Source: Chitinophagales bacterium (GTDB taxonomy: Bacteria; Bacteroidota; Bacteroidia; Chitinophagales; Saprospiraceae). From it: a stretch of 37,515 nucleotides of DNA. Below the pieces are notes generated by a model. The model ran no database searches. It was given only the letters and a program-made list of their open reading frames with translations, and was not told the DNA's origin. The position numbers and the translations under genes were made by a program. The first letter of the stretch is position 1. Every line of letters starts with the position of its first letter. The stretch spans positions 1 to 37,515 of the forward strand of contig JAIXKS010000026.1 in assembly GCA_026928325.1 (NCBI GenBank), given 5' to 3'. This document shows positions 1 through 9,481 of the stretch, one piece after another.

Positions 1-233
1 ATGTACCCTTCCCACGAGTTACTTACCACTAAATGACTGACTAAAGATTGATAATCAGCTATATCCGTCAAATAATGCAAATTCCCGCTGTCTCTGAAAT
101 AAAATTTCGGCGACTTCACCAAGCGCTTACTGATATTAATAAACCACGGCTGCAAGCGTCGAATAATAAAAGCCTGCTCCAAAAGCCCTATATATTTTTG
201 TACTGTTTTAACAGACATTCCGTATTTCAAACC
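1..233 (-). pseudogene. fragment of AAA+ ATPase, DUF4143 region
   Basis: Read on the minus strand, this stretch encodes a peptide with VKTVQKYIGLLEQAFII, then KSPKFYFRDSG, and SWEG at the window edge. These are the hallmarks of the DUF4143 C-terminal half of the predicted ATPases common in Bacteroidota. The frame opens after a TAA at 236-234. A matching FNKV can be read upstream only in another frame, so the N-terminal side seems lost or frameshifted, and the P-loop half is missing because the M23 gene begins at 273. The left part runs off the window, so the rest of the domain may continue there. An internal start at 218 is possible, but a product lacking the ATPase half is unlikely to work. 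Read as a decaying relic. Confidence 0.6.
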
Positions 234-272
234 TTATTAAATAGCATTAATTTAGGTTTTAAACCCCAATGT

Positions 273-1256
273 ATGAAGCGAGTAAAATACGTGTATAATG
301 AGCATACCTTAAAATATGAGGAGCACAAGCTTACACGCAAAGAGAAAGTAAAAAGGAGTGTAGCGTTTTTCTCTACAGTCATCATTACTGCAGTATTATT
401 GTTTGTAATTGCATATCAATACTTTCCCACACCTAAGGAGAAACTTTTAGAAAAAGAAAGAGAAGTGAGTGAATTTTATCTAGCTCAACTTCAAGAAGAA
501 TATGACATGTTGACAAATAAGATCGAAACCCTTCATGTCAAAGATAATGAAATCAATAGAATGATTCTTGGCGCTAATCCCATCGACGAGTCAGTATGGA
601 ATGGTGGTATTGGTGGACATAATAAATACAAAGGATTAGAAAATTATAATAACGTAGGAGCGCTAATCGTCACGAATTTAAAAAAGGTTGACGAGTTAAA
701 ACTTAAAATCGAAATTCAGAAAAGCTCACTCGATAGTTTATATAAAGTAGCAAAAACGAATGAAGAAAAATTAGCCTCTATTCCATCTATTAAGCCGGTT
801 AAGGAAACATCGCTTAAAAAGGAAGTTAAGTTTTTGTCTGGTTTTGGTATGCGAATTCACCCGATTCACAAACTCAAAAGATTCCATAAGGGTATAGACT
901 TTACAGCGCCCAAGGGTACGGACATTCAAGCAACAGGTAATGGAAGAGTTGTAGGTGTCAATAAAGCGGGTAGTGGATATGGCAAAAATGTGATGATTGA
1001 TCACGGATATGGATATAAAACCTTATATGCCCATATGCATTCAATCAATGTCAAAGAAGGTCAAATCGTAAAGAAAGGACAGAAAATCGGACTAGTAGGT
1101 AGTACAGGAGCTTCTACAGGTTCACATTTACACTATGAAGTTTGGGTAAATGGTTCCGCTGTTAATCCTATTGATTATTGTTTGGATGGATTGACACCAC
1201 AAGAATATCAAGAGCTAGTAAAGAGAGCGAGTACAGATAATCAATCCTTGGATTAA
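273..1256 (+). CDS. M23 family metallopeptidase (LytM domain), membrane-anchored
   Basis: Predicted zinc peptidoglycan endopeptidase of 327 aa. A cytoplasmic N-terminus is followed by one membrane helix at about residues 30-50, a coiled-coil stalk at about 55-165, and a C-terminal LytM/M23 domain at about 185-303. The zinc and catalytic signature is intact: H205xxxD209 (HKGID), H254 in YAHMH, and H285-L-H287. The domain should therefore act in the periplasm on peptide cross-links, as in cell-division or envelope-remodelling M23 proteins. The ATG at 273 was chosen because the longer frame back to 48 is antisense to the DUF4143 relic and carries no signal. The N-terminal MKRVKYVYNEHTLKYE resembles the start of many Bacteroidota M23 proteins. 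The substrate is inferred, not shown. Confidence 0.9.
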   Translation: MKRVKYVYNEHTLKYEEHKLTRKEKVKRSVAFFSTVIITAVLLFVIAYQYFPTPKEKLLEKEREVSEFYLAQLQEEYDMLTNKIETLHVKDNEINRMILGANPIDESVWNGGIGGHNKYKGLENYNNVGALIVTNLKKVDELKLKIEIQKSSLDSLYKVAKTNEEKLASIPSIKPVKETSLKKEVKFLSGFGMRIHPIHKLKRFHKGIDFTAPKGTDIQATGNGRVVGVNKAGSGYGKNVMIDHGYGYKTLYAHMHSINVKEGQIVKKGQKIGLVGSTGASTGSHLHYEVWVNGSAVNPIDYCLDGLTPQEYQELVKRASTDNQSLD

Positions 1257-1344
1257 TCAATGGATGCTCGTTGGCATTTTCAATATTGATGTATTATATG
1301 AAAGATGCGTAAGTAATCCGTCCGTTAAATTAACGTTAATTTCT

Positions 1345-1376
1345 TTTGTAAAAGATACCTAGTTGGTGTATATTGC
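1345..1376 (+). promoter_or_regulatory. possible Bacteroidota-type promoter of the thioredoxin gene
   Basis: TTTG at 1345-1348 is followed after 20 nt by TATATTGC at 1369-1376, an approximate match to the Bacteroidota -33/-7 pattern TTTG-N19-21-TAnnTTTG. The -7 box deviates at its 3' end. The start codon lies about 28 nt downstream. Confidence 0.3.
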
Positions 1377-1404
1377 GTCTTAATTTCAATAAATAGCATA
1401 AAAA

Positions 1405-1902
1405 ATGAATTTTAAAACATTGTTTTCAGTAGTTTGCCTAAGCTTGAGTAGTGTTTTGATTTGGGCTAACAATTCACCATTCCCTTCTATTTCGGTTAAA
1501 ACTTTAGACGGTAAAAGTGTCAATATACAAGACTATACCAAAAATGGTAAGATAACAGTAGTTTCTTTTTGGGCGACTTGGTGTACCCCTTGTAAAAGAG
1601 AATTGGATGCTGTACATGAAATTTATGAAGAATGGTTAGAGAAGTACGATGTTCAAATATTAGCCATCACGATTGATGATGCTCGAGGCCTATCTAAAGT
1701 GCCAGCAATGGTTAAAAGTAAAGGATGGGAATTTACGGTACTTGCGGATTCAAAACAAGAATTACAGCGTGCCTTGAATTTTCAAACCATCCCACAAACT
1801 TTCTTGTTGGATCAAAATGGAGAAATTGTCTATGCCCATAATGGCTATAATTCAGGCGATGAGCTAGAGCTAGAAAAGAAAATTGCAGCTTTAGTAAAGT
1901 AA
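1405..1902 (+). CDS. TlpA-like thiol-disulfide oxidoreductase, exported
   Basis: A 165-aa thioredoxin-fold protein with a signal peptide (hydrophobic residues 6-20, cleavage probably near ANNS). It has a redox-active W-C60-T-P-C63 and the cis-proline loop TIP130Q, so all catalytic parts are present. Proteins of this TlpA/ResA/AhpC-TSA group reduce or shuffle disulfides in the periplasm, often for cytochrome maturation or oxidative-stress defence. No cytochrome gene is nearby to say which. The gene appears monocistronic, and a MITE-like element begins 13 bp after the stop. Confidence 0.88.
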   Translation: MNFKTLFSVVCLSLSSVLIWANNSPFPSISVKTLDGKSVNIQDYTKNGKITVVSFWATWCTPCKRELDAVHEIYEEWLEKYDVQILAITIDDARGLSKVPAMVKSKGWEFTVLADSKQELQRALNFQTIPQTFLLDQNGEIVYAHNGYNSGDELELEKKIAALVK

Positions 1903-1915
1903 GATTTTTTTTAAG

Positions 1916-2086
1916 ACTAGTGCTAACTAAGTCTATAAAAAGACTTAAATAATAATGGAAGTTATTTTTTAAAAGATCAAGGCAAAAAACGCAGGCATAG
2001 TGGTAACTATGACGAGTATTTTTAACGAAGAGATTTGAAAAAAGAACGACATTTCATTAAGCTTTTTTTGTGGACGGAGCACTAGT
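1916..2086 (+). repeat. MITE-like element, copy A
   Basis: A ~171-bp non-coding element ending in ACTAGTGCT on the left and AGCACTAGT on the right. It closely matches, in inverted orientation, the sequence at 9848-10013. The conserved interior runs through AGATCAAGGC, CGCAGGCATAGTGGTAAC, TTTTTAACGA and AGAACGACATTTCATTAAG. The left terminus carries a few extra bases (AACTAA) compared with copy B. No ORF lies inside and no clean target duplication is visible. A non-autonomous transposable element is the simplest reading; a remnant IS end is the alternative. Confidence 0.7.
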
Positions 2087-2136
2087 CCTTATTCATCCTT
2101 GACATAAGAATGTGATTCTGTATCGAGGATAGGGTA

Positions 2137-2862
2137 CTACTGATTATACCAATTGCCTAAATCGAAGACGAATCCTACGTTAAAATAGGTATTGTCATAT
2201 TTGAGATCGCCAGAATTTAATTTTTTCGAAATGCCATATTGAATTTGGGCTTTAATATATTTGTAGCCGCCACGAAGAGTAATTGCGGGTTCAAAAAATA
2301 CCCACAGGTTATCTTCAACAAGATCTTTATGGAGGAATTCCTGATCTAATTCTTCCTGCGAATATCCATCTGCTAAAAAGTCATAGTATTTTAATCCGGC
2401 CAATCGTCCACTAATAGCGATATCGATATATTTTGACGTCCATCCTATATTGGGTTGAACAAATAATCTTGTTCCGTTAGAAGAATAATTTTTGCCGTTT
2501 TCGGTATCCTTATAATCGAGTCTTCCTAAGCCGGCACCAGCATAGGTTTCAAACACGAAGTCATTGAAACGGTCAAAATAGCCAGCTCCAAGTTCAACAA
2601 GTGAACCTTCACCTTTCTTATTACCTGGTCTGTCCGTATCGTCAGCCGATCTATATGTCCAAAATCCATTGGCCATAAGCCCGATATGATTGGTAACGGC
2701 ATATGCTGCTTGGAGGTTGCCACCCGTAGATCCTACTATTTTCAATTCTTTTTCTTCTTGCAATAAGGGAACGTTCGATCCATTAGGTATATAAAGTTTG
2801 GTTTTGCAAGAAGTAATCAAGAGCAAAAGACTTACAAAATACAAAAAGGATATATGCTTCAT
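2137..2862 (-). CDS. outer-membrane lipoprotein, probable beta-barrel
   Basis: A 241-aa protein that I cannot assign to a named family. It starts MKHISFLYF with a lipobox (LLLITSC, Cys about residue 19). The rest is made of alternating aromatic/glycine strands (AGAGLGRLDY, ITLRGGYKY, FNVGFVFDLGN) ending near the C-terminus in strand-like segments, as in small outer-membrane barrels. The start at 2862 is preferred to the frame opening at 2889 because a perfect TATCTTTG box lies at 2887-2894. The gene is monocistronic on the minus strand; its 3' end faces MITE copy A about 50 bp away. Confidence 0.75.
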   Translation of the reverse strand: MKHISFLYFVSLLLLITSCKTKLYIPNGSNVPLLQEEKELKIVGSTGGNLQAAYAVTNHIGLMANGFWTYRSADDTDRPGNKKGEGSLVELGAGYFDRFNDFVFETYAGAGLGRLDYKDTENGKNYSSNGTRLFVQPNIGWTSKYIDIAISGRLAGLKYYDFLADGYSQEELDQEFLHKDLVEDNLWVFFEPAITLRGGYKYIKAQIQYGISKKLNSGDLKYDNTYFNVGFVFDLGNWYNQ

Positions 2863-2886
2863 GGTGATGCGTTTAAATTTTAAAAA

Positions 2887-2894
2887 CAAAGATA
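2887..2894 (-). promoter_or_regulatory. -7 box of the lipoprotein gene
   Basis: TATCTTTG read on the minus strand fits the Bacteroidota -7 consensus TAnnTTTG exactly. It lies 25 nt upstream of the ATG at 2862, which settles the start. No clear TTG is seen 19-21 nt further upstream. Confidence 0.5.
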
Positions 2895-2982
2895 AGACAT
2901 CTCAAAAACCTTTGAGCCTCAAATGACTAATTTATTAACAAGAGTGCCTATACCTTGGTTCAGTTATGGATGGGCATCTCGG

Positions 2983-3003
2983 CTACATTTAGTACAAATG
3001 TAG
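2983..3003. other. perfect palindrome in the 384-nt gap between lipoprotein gene and gcvP
   Basis: CTACATTT-AGTAC-AAATGTAG has 8-bp perfect arms around a 5-nt centre. It sits about 90 bp upstream of the lipoprotein promoter box and could be an operator or a small hairpin. Apart from this, the -7 box at 2887 and the gcvP terminator at 3197, I see no gene or RNA in 2863-3246. Confidence 0.35.
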
Positions 3004-3196
3004 AGGACATTTAGATTAGAAAATACTTGATTTCGAGAATAAAAACGTAAACACAAGAATACCTAATACTCGTATTTCCAACCTCGCAATTGGTTAATTT
3101 ATGTTGTTGTTGAGGGTACTTTGAATTTCGATTCAGTATAAAAATAATACGCAACATTACTAATTCTGATGTCGCAATTAAATTTATACCTTGAAA

Positions 3197-3238
3197 GCAC
3201 GCTCTAAGTGCTCCAAGGATTCAACCTAGAGCGTGCTA
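3197..3238 (-). terminator. hairpin terminator after gcvP
   Basis: AGCACGCTCTA (3197-3207) and TAGAGCGTGCT (3228-3238) form a perfect 11-bp stem around a 20-nt loop, just 9 nt past the gcvP stop on the minus strand. The following tract is only moderately U-rich. Confidence 0.6.
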
Positions 3239-3246
3239 TATAAATG

Positions 3247-6108
3247 TTACATATAACTTTCCATTGGCGGGCACACGCAGACTAAATTTCTATCTCCATA
3301 AGCACTATCTACACGGCTAACACTCGGCCAAAACTTACTTTCCTTAATATAAGGCAGTGGGTAAGCTGCTTTTTGTCTTGAATAGCTATAAGGCCATGCA
3401 TCTCCTGTTAAAATTTCTGCAGTATGTGGCGCATTACCTAAGACATTGGAATCAACAGGCATAGCTCCTGATGCAACTTCGTCTATTTCTTTTCTAATTT
3501 CTAAAAGCGCATCACAGAATCTGTCTAATTCGTCCTTGTCTTCACTTTCTGTTGGTTCGATCATAAGCGTTCCAGCTACAGGAAATGATAGGGTCGGCGC
3601 GTGGAATCCGTAATCCATCAAGCGCTTAGCTACGTCTTCAGCACTTACTCCGGCTGCTTTAAATCCTCTTAAGTCCACAATCATCTCATGGGCAGCCGTT
3701 CCATTGGCTCCGGAGTAAAGGATTGGATATGCTTTTTCTAATCTTGCTTTGATGTAATTTGCATTAAGAATGGCATATTTAGTGGCATTGGTCAAGCCGT
3801 CATGACCTAACATTCGGATATATCCATAAGATATCAATAAGATATTTGCACTTCCATAAGGCGCAGAAGAAACAGCATGAATTGCTTTGTTGCCACCTGT
3901 CGAAATCAAGGTGTGACCAGGTAAGAATGCCGCCAATTTTTCATTGACACATATTGGACCCATACCAGGACCACCACCACCATGAGGGATAGCAAAGGTC
4001 TTGTGTAGGTTTAGGTGACATACGTCCGCACCGATTAATCCTGGACTAGTTAGGCCAACCTGAGCGTTCATATTGGCACCGTCCATATAGACAAGACCAC
4101 CAAAGTCATGGGTGATTTGACAAATCTCACGAATAGAGGTTTCAAACACACCATGGGTACTTGGATAAGTAATCATTAAGCAAGCTAGGTTGTCCTGATG
4201 TTTTTCTGCTTTTGCTTTAAGGTCTTCTACATCTACGTTTCCACTTTCGTCGCAATTGACGACCACGACCTCCATGCCGCATAATACAGCGGAAGCAGGA
4301 TTGGTACCATGGGCAGATGATGGAATTAGAGCAATATTTCTATGAAAATCGTTGCGATCCTCGTGATAAGCGCGAATAGTCAATAAACCAGAATATTCGC
4401 CTTGAGCGCCAGAGTTTGGTTGTAGCGAACAAGCTTTAAACCCAGTTATTTCTGCAAGATAAGCACTCAATTCCTCAATAATCTGTTGGTAGCCTACTGT
4501 TTGATCGGCAGGTGCAAATGGGTGCATCGCTGAAAATTCAGGCCATGTGACAGGTATCATTTCTGAAGCTGCATTGAGTTTCATCGTACAAGACCCTAAC
4601 GAAATCATAGAATGAACCAAAGATAAATCCTTGTTTTCTAGATGCTTGATATATCGCATCATTTTACTTTCGGTGTGGTACTTGCTGAATACAGGATGCG
4701 TAAGATATTCACTTGTCCGAGCCATATTACCTAACTGTGTCGAGTTCGCATGGACCGTTTCCATGGTAATGGCCTTGGCAGATTCAAGGACAGATATGAT
4801 CGCTTGAATGTCTTGGTCTAGGGTCGTTTCATCTATGGATATGGTAACCTTTCCCTCGTTGAAATAATTGAAATTAATGCCTGCTTTGGCACTCGCTATT
4901 TTGATTTTTTCTTTAAGCGTATCATCGACTAATAAAGAAATCGTATCAAAATAATGCTCATTTACGACGTTATAAGCAGAGCCACTTAGCGTTCGTGCTA
5001 ATTTGACGGTTTGATGGTGAATTTGCGTTGCAACATTTTTGATGCCTTCCGGACCGTGATAAACAGCATACATACCTGCCATGATAGCAAGTAATGCTTG
5101 TGCTGTACAAATGTTGGAAGTTGCTTTTTCTCGTCGAATGTGCTGTTCCCTAGTTTGGAGCGCCATACGCAAAGCTTGTTTTCCTTGAGCATCAATAGAT
5201 ACGCCGATGATACGTCCTGGAATCAAGCGTTTGTTATCTTCTTTAGTTGAAAAAAAGGCTGCATGTGGACCACCAAATCCCATAGGTACGCCAAAGCGTT
5301 GTGTATTACCCACAACGACGTCTGCACCCCAATTGCCGGGAGCTTCCAATATGGCTAAAGACATGATATCGGCTGCTACAACTACTTGAATTTCTTTTTC
5401 ATTGCACTTAGCCGTAAAATCCTTATAATCGTGTACTTCTCCTAGTGCATCCGGGTATTGAATTAAAACACCAAAATAATCATCAGAAAAATCGAAAGTT
5501 TGCCAATCTCCTTGGATAATTTCGAAATTTAAAGGTTTAGCCCGAGTGATGATGACATCTAGCGTTTGCTTAAATACGTTTTTATCTACAAAAAACTTGG
5601 TAGCCGGTTGATTTTTTTTCTTTTTATTATGAATGGCTTCTGCCATAAACATAGCTTCTGCCGCAGCCGTTCCTTCGTCAAGTAAGGAAGCATTTGCTAT
5701 TGGTAATCCCGTAAGATCAGATATCATCGTCTGGAAATTCAATAGTGCTTCAAGTCTTCCTTGAGATATTTCAGCTTGGTATGGCGTATATTGTGTGTAC
5801 CATCCCGGGTTTTCAAAGATATTTCTCAGAATGACTGAAGGTACAATAGTATCGTAATACCCTTGACCAATATAATTTTTGAACACTTTATTTTTCGATG
5901 CAATCTCTTTTAGCATACGCAAATATTCATATTCTGTTAATGAATCCGGTATATTGAGTTGCCCTGCCATTCGAATGTTTTCAGGTACTGTTTTGTCTAT
6001 CAGCTGATCTAAACTGTCAAAGCCGATTACCTTTAACATCTCCTTTGTTTCATCGGGACGGATTCCGATGTGTCTTCTAGAAAAGTCCGAAGTTGATTTG
6101 TAAGCCAT
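3247..6108 (-). CDS. gcvP: glycine dehydrogenase (decarboxylating), P-protein
   Basis: Full-length homodimer-type P-protein of 953 aa, the PLP enzyme of the glycine cleavage system. It decarboxylates glycine and passes the aminomethyl group to the lipoyl arm of GcvH. Both halves are present. The PLP lysine is K703 in [14 protein letters not shown], and family landmarks include [20 protein letters not shown] near the N-terminus, LGSCTMKLN, and [11 protein letters not shown]. The ATG at 6108 (MAYKSTSDF) is preferred to a TTG two codons upstream. No gcvT or gcvH lies next to it, as is usual in Bacteroidota where these genes are dispersed. A hairpin terminator follows. Confidence 0.97.
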   Translation of the reverse strand: MAYKSTSDFSRRHIGIRPDETKEMLKVIGFDSLDQLIDKTVPENIRMAGQLNIPDSLTEYEYLRMLKEIASKNKVFKNYIGQGYYDTIVPSVILRNIFENPGWYTQYTPYQAEISQGRLEALLNFQTMISDLTGLPIANASLLDEGTAAAEAMFMAEAIHNKKKKNQPATKFFVDKNVFKQTLDVIITRAKPLNFEIIQGDWQTFDFSDDYFGVLIQYPDALGEVHDYKDFTAKCNEKEIQVVVAADIMSLAILEAPGNWGADVVVGNTQRFGVPMGFGGPHAAFFSTKEDNKRLIPGRIIGVSIDAQGKQALRMALQTREQHIRREKATSNICTAQALLAIMAGMYAVYHGPEGIKNVATQIHHQTVKLARTLSGSAYNVVNEHYFDTISLLVDDTLKEKIKIASAKAGINFNYFNEGKVTISIDETTLDQDIQAIISVLESAKAITMETVHANSTQLGNMARTSEYLTHPVFSKYHTESKMMRYIKHLENKDLSLVHSMISLGSCTMKLNAASEMIPVTWPEFSAMHPFAPADQTVGYQQIIEELSAYLAEITGFKACSLQPNSGAQGEYSGLLTIRAYHEDRNDFHRNIALIPSSAHGTNPASAVLCGMEVVVVNCDESGNVDVEDLKAKAEKHQDNLACLMITYPSTHGVFETSIREICQITHDFGGLVYMDGANMNAQVGLTSPGLIGADVCHLNLHKTFAIPHGGGGPGMGPICVNEKLAAFLPGHTLISTGGNKAIHAVSSAPYGSANILLISYGYIRMLGHDGLTNATKYAILNANYIKARLEKAYPILYSGANGTAAHEMIVDLRGFKAAGVSAEDVAKRLMDYGFHAPTLSFPVAGTLMIEPTESEDKDELDRFCDALLEIRKEIDEVASGAMPVDSNVLGNAPHTAEILTGDAWPYSYSRQKAAYPLPYIKESKFWPSVSRVDSAYGDRNLVCVCPPMESYM

Positions 6109-6670
6109 TGTCAAAATATTTTATTATCTGATGTGTTAATAATTGCGTGCGAAGTTATACTTTTTTTTGTATAAATAAAATGATATAGATTATAATCAAA
6201 ATTTTATTGTTCCGGGATTAGGCATTTGATTGCGTTATGAGCACTAAAGGAGTAAAAAAACAGAGACTTTTTGTCGAAAAGCATCGCAATTGCAATGGTT
6301 AGAGAGAATAAGTCAAGAGACGGCTGATTGAGAGCTATTTTTCCACGTAATAGATTTTCTAATGTTTAATTCGAGATTGATATTCTGTTTTTTAGGGCTT
6401 TTAAAAATGCTATTATTATTCGAATGGATCATGAAGCCAAAGGTCTAAATAAAGTGATATTCGTGTATTTAAATGATTGCATCATGAGTTAAAAGGTGTT
6501 TTTTAACCCTTGAAAATGGAGTTGTGAAAAAATATTTTGCGATTATATTATATTGGTTTTAGTCGGAATAGTTGAAGGATTACTTATAAAAAACGAATGC
6601 TATTTATCGTTAAATACTTATTAGGGTGTGTGGATATTCGTTAATCTTATCTTAAAACAAGCCTTTTTTT
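6109..6670. other. 562-nt divergent intergenic region, gcvP / sigma factor
   Basis: Holds the promoters of gcvP (minus) and the ECF sigma gene (plus). CGAAGTTA at 6150-6157 reads TAACTTCG on the minus strand, one mismatch from TAnnTTTG and 42 nt before the gcvP ATG, a weak candidate -7 box. No ORF of note, tRNA, or glycine-riboswitch core could be recognised. The region is A/T-rich and otherwise featureless to the eye. Confidence 0.4.
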
Positions 6671-7264
6671 ATGGATTCGATTAAACTTCAGCCTGAAAAA
6701 TCAGTCTGTCCATTAAAGGACATTTATAACATGGTCAATCGGTCAGATACAGAAGTGATAGCTTTAATCAAGAGCCGCTCCGATGTAGAGCAAGGTTATA
6801 GGTTATTGATATCACAGTATAAAGAACCATTGTATTGGCACATTAGAAGAATGGTCAAAAATCATGACGATGCGGACGATATCCTTCAAAACACCTTTAT
6901 TAAGGTATTTAAAAATATTGAGCAGTTTAAGCAAGAAAGTAGTTTGAAAACATGGTTATACAGAATTGCAACGAATGAAAGCATAAGTTTTCTGAATAAC
7001 CCTAAGAATCAAGGTTTTGATCCTTTAGAAAGTGTTCAGCACGAAGGTGCGGTAGATGATTTGGCAGATTATGATGATATTCATTCGAAATTAAATAAAG
7101 CCATTGACACCCTTCCGGCAAAACAAAAGGCGGTATTCGTGATGCGATACTATGATGAGATGCCTTATCAAGACATCGCAGAGATAACCGGTACAAGCGA
7201 AGGATCATTAAAAGCTTCTTTTCACTTAGCGGTCAAAAAAATTGAAACTTATTTAAAAAGTTGA
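6671..7264 (+). CDS. ECF-family RNA polymerase sigma factor
   Basis: A 197-aa sigma-70 of the extracytoplasmic-function type. Region 2 lies at about residues 43-112 (DADDILQNTFIKVFKNI, then LKTWLYRIATN). Region 4 lies at about 138-190 (LPAKQKAVFVMRYYDEMPY, then a helix-turn-helix through EITGTSEGSLKASFHLAVKK). The internal ATG at 6731 (MVNRSDTEVIALI) is nearer the usual family N-terminus, so the true start may be there. The next gene begins 4 nt after the stop and encodes a single-span membrane protein, almost certainly its anti-sigma factor. This sigma would drive its own operon, including the Spy-like gene, but no target promoter was recognised. Confidence 0.93.
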   Translation: MDSIKLQPEKSVCPLKDIYNMVNRSDTEVIALIKSRSDVEQGYRLLISQYKEPLYWHIRRMVKNHDDADDILQNTFIKVFKNIEQFKQESSLKTWLYRIATNESISFLNNPKNQGFDPLESVQHEGAVDDLADYDDIHSKLNKAIDTLPAKQKAVFVMRYYDEMPYQDIAEITGTSEGSLKASFHLAVKKIETYLKS

Positions 7265-7268
7265 ACGT

Positions 7269-7766
7269 ATGGACACGGAAAATATAGACATACATGCAGA
7301 ATTGGCGGAATTAAGCCCGCTTTTATCCCAAATCTCAAAGGAGAAAGAAGGAATAGTTCCGGAAGGGTATTTTGAAAGTGTCGAGGAGCAGATTAGTGAG
7401 CAGATGGCAGTCATCTTGGTAGATGGTCAAGAGGAGCGTCAAGTTCCAATGGATTACTTTGAGTCGCTTGAAGATAAAATCCTTATGCGTATGAATCACC
7501 GACAAGAAAGTGCAAATAGTCCAATAATTGTGATGATGACGCGTACTTGGGTTAAAATGGCAGCTGCTTTAGTACTGATATTAGGTGCCATGATATTGTT
7601 TAACAATCAGGGACAGTCGAACGAACCAGAATTAACAGCGGTCAATGATTGGGACGAACAAGAGTTATGGGATTTTTTGATCGATAATAGTGACGATATC
7701 AGTTTGATGATGCTTATCGACGAAGGATTAGTAGAGCCGTCCGACTTGATTGTATCCGCAGAATAA
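7269..7766 (+). CDS. putative anti-sigma factor, single membrane span
   Basis: A 165-aa protein with an acidic cytoplasmic half, one transmembrane helix at about residues 95-111 (KMAAALVLILGAMILF) and a short acidic outer tail. The cytoplasmic part repeats a motif twice, VPEGYFESVEEQI (about 30-42) and VPMDYFESLEDKI (about 59-71). This motif is widespread in Bacteroidota proteins encoded after ECF sigma factors. There is no zinc-binding HxxxCxxC, so it is not a ZAS-type anti-sigma. The function is inferred from position (4 nt behind the sigma gene) and topology, not from a recognised catalytic or binding domain. Confidence 0.75.
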   Translation: MDTENIDIHAELAELSPLLSQISKEKEGIVPEGYFESVEEQISEQMAVILVDGQEERQVPMDYFESLEDKILMRMNHRQESANSPIIVMMTRTWVKMAAALVLILGAMILFNNQGQSNEPELTAVNDWDEQELWDFLIDNSDDISLMMLIDEGLVEPSDLIVSAE

Positions 7767-7823
7767 AAGGCAATTTATTTTTTTTTCTATATATTTTTTC
7801 ATAAACATCAAATAATTATAATC

Positions 7824-8318
7824 ATGAACACAAAAAAATTGAAATTCAGAATGCCACTTTTAGTGGTTCTAGCATTGATGGTCATAAATTTATCAGCACA
7901 AAAACGTCAGCCAAAAGGTGAAATGCAACAAAAAATGGCCGAACAACAAGCAACATTTTTGGTCAAAAAGCTCGAATTGAGTGAAGCTGAGTCTCAGAAA
8001 TTCATGCCTGTTTACAATGAATACAAGGCAGAAATACAGAAAAATAGAGCAGCACAACAGTTTGACTTTTCCAAAGATCTTTCGGATAAGGACGCTGAGG
8101 CGCAACTGAATGCCATGCTCAATATGCGTGCAAAGGAGATAGAGATTCAACGTGCGTATATCAACAGATTCAAGGCAGTCATACCTGTCCAAAAAATCGG
8201 TATGGTATTCAGATCCGATCGAGATTACAAACAAGGCGTGATGAAGAATATGAAAAAGCGCAATCACAAAAATAAAGGAGAAAAATTGCAGGAAGGTCGG
8301 CAGGAAAAGACCAAATAA
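7824..8318 (+). CDS. periplasmic Spy/CpxP-like protein
   Basis: A 164-aa exported protein with a signal peptide to about residue 25 (cleavage near LSAQ). The rest is highly charged and helical: FLVKKLELSEAESQKFMPVY, then a second helical part through NMRAKEIEIQRAYINRFKAV. This resembles the LTxxQ-type Spy/CpxP chaperone fold, with the LSEAESQKF segment standing where LTxxQ would be. It is the third gene of the sigma/anti-sigma operon (57 nt after the previous stop), so a plausible role is sensing or buffering misfolded envelope protein and feeding back on the sigma factor. The C-terminus is strongly basic (KKRNHKNKGEK). Confidence 0.75.
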   Translation: MNTKKLKFRMPLLVVLALMVINLSAQKRQPKGEMQQKMAEQQATFLVKKLELSEAESQKFMPVYNEYKAEIQKNRAAQQFDFSKDLSDKDAEAQLNAMLNMRAKEIEIQRAYINRFKAVIPVQKIGMVFRSDRDYKQGVMKNMKKRNHKNKGEKLQEGRQEKTK

Positions 8319-8348
8319 CCTTTGTGGTATTTTAAGTCAATCGCTATT

Positions 8349-8387
8349 TCAGGGTCAGGAAGGGTATTTTCTGACCCTGATTTTTTT
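8349..8387 (+). terminator. rho-independent terminator of the sigma operon
   Basis: TCAGGGTCAG (8349-8358) and CTGACCCTGA (8371-8380) make a perfect 10-bp stem with a 12-nt loop, followed directly by seven T residues. It lies 31 nt after the Spy-like gene. Confidence 0.9.
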
Positions 8388-8596
8388 GGGTTGCTACTGT
8401 TGATTCGGTTGACTGGTTGGAACTCAGTATCAGCCTTGTTTTTCGACAGAGAAAGCTCTTTGCTATACTTAGATTTTGCGGTTTTCATGTTGATACAGGG
8501 TGCTAATTCTTGGCTTTACCAATATTTTTACTAAAATAATCCATCGAAGTCAGATATTCTTCTTACTTTTCGCTTGTTTTGATATGCCGGTTAAAT

Positions 8597-9481
8597 ATGC
8601 TATCCATCCTCATACCTATATATAATCATGATGTTCGCCCTTTGGTTACAACGCTGATGAAGCAATGTAATAAGTTGGATATTCCGTTTCAGATATTGTG
8701 TTTTGATGACGGATCACAGCAAAAATATAAGGATTTGAATAAAGAATTGGCATTTAGAATCAATGTCAACTACACGGAACTTGATGAAAATATGGGCCGG
8801 AGTAAGATTCGAAATTGGTTGGGTAAGGCAGCGTATTTCGAGTATATCTTGTTTTTGGATTGTGATAGTGTCGTAAAAAACAGAAACTTTATTAAAAACT
8901 ATATGGATCGGCTTCCTGTAGATCACGTCATTCAAGGTGGGCGAGCCTATCAGCCTAAAAAACCAAGAGCCAAAAAGAAAATTTTACATTGGGTCTATGG
9001 AACAAAGAGAGAGTCATTGCCGGCTAAAAAGCGCAATCAATCGCCTTATTTGAATTTTCATTCGAATAATTTTTTAATTCCCGAAGCGCTATTTCGAGAA
9101 AACCTCTTCGATGAAGAAGTGAAAGGTTATGGTTATGAAGATATGTTGTATGCTTTTGATTTGGAGCGGAAAGGCATTCGCATCCTCCATATCGACAATC
9201 CGGTCATCCATGACGGGCTTGAGATGAACCATGTTTTTTTAAGTAAAACAAAAAACGGGCTTAATAATCTGGCTACGCTCTATCGATTGAAAAGAATTCG
9301 CCATACTCGGTTGATTGATTTTTATGAGTGGATGGAATACTACCGATTGACACCGTTATTTTTTAAAATGTATAAAAAATTAGAAAAGCGGATAGAAGCC
9401 AATATTCTTTCAGAAAAACCATCAATGACCTACTTCATGATGTGGAAATTGAATTATTTTGTTACTCAAATTGGCCAATAG
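8597..9481 (+). CDS. glycosyltransferase family 2
   Basis: A 294-aa GT-A fold glycosyltransferase. It begins with the typical first strand MLSILIPIYNHD. D37-D38 in FDDGS binds the nucleotide sugar, ENMGRSKIRN at about 64-73 is the usual GT2 loop, and D88-C-D90 in FLDCDS is the DxD metal site. Later GYGYEDMLYAFDLERKG provides the ED acceptor-side motif. No membrane helix is present, so it acts on the cytoplasmic face. The ATG at 8597 is preferred to a TTG at 8579, which would only add MICRLN. The donor and acceptor cannot be inferred; no other sugar gene is adjacent. Confidence 0.92.
   Translation: MLSILIPIYNHDVRPLVTTLMKQCNKLDIPFQILCFDDGSQQKYKDLNKELAFRINVNYTELDENMGRSKIRNWLGKAAYFEYILFLDCDSVVKNRNFIKNYMDRLPVDHVIQGGRAYQPKKPRAKKKILHWVYGTKRESLPAKKRNQSPYLNFHSNNFLIPEALFRENLFDEEVKGYGYEDMLYAFDLERKGIRILHIDNPVIHDGLEMNHVFLSKTKNGLNNLATLYRLKRIRHTRLIDFYEWMEYYRLTPLFFKMYKKLEKRIEANILSEKPSMTYFMMWKLNYFVTQIGQ

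Noticed and set aside
6109-6670. Glycine riboswitch ahead of gcvP
   Set aside because: No conserved glycine-aptamer core could be found on the minus strand between the candidate -7 box and the start, and the leader would be only about 40 nt.
7893-8267. 124-aa minus-strand ORF with hydrophobic stretches
   Set aside because: Fully antisense to the Spy-like gene, which has a signal peptide, family pattern and operon position.
8264-8534. Two overlapping 70-74-aa ORFs on opposite strands after the sigma operon
   Set aside because: Both cross the terminator hairpin at 8349-8387 and neither shows domain, signal or codon support.
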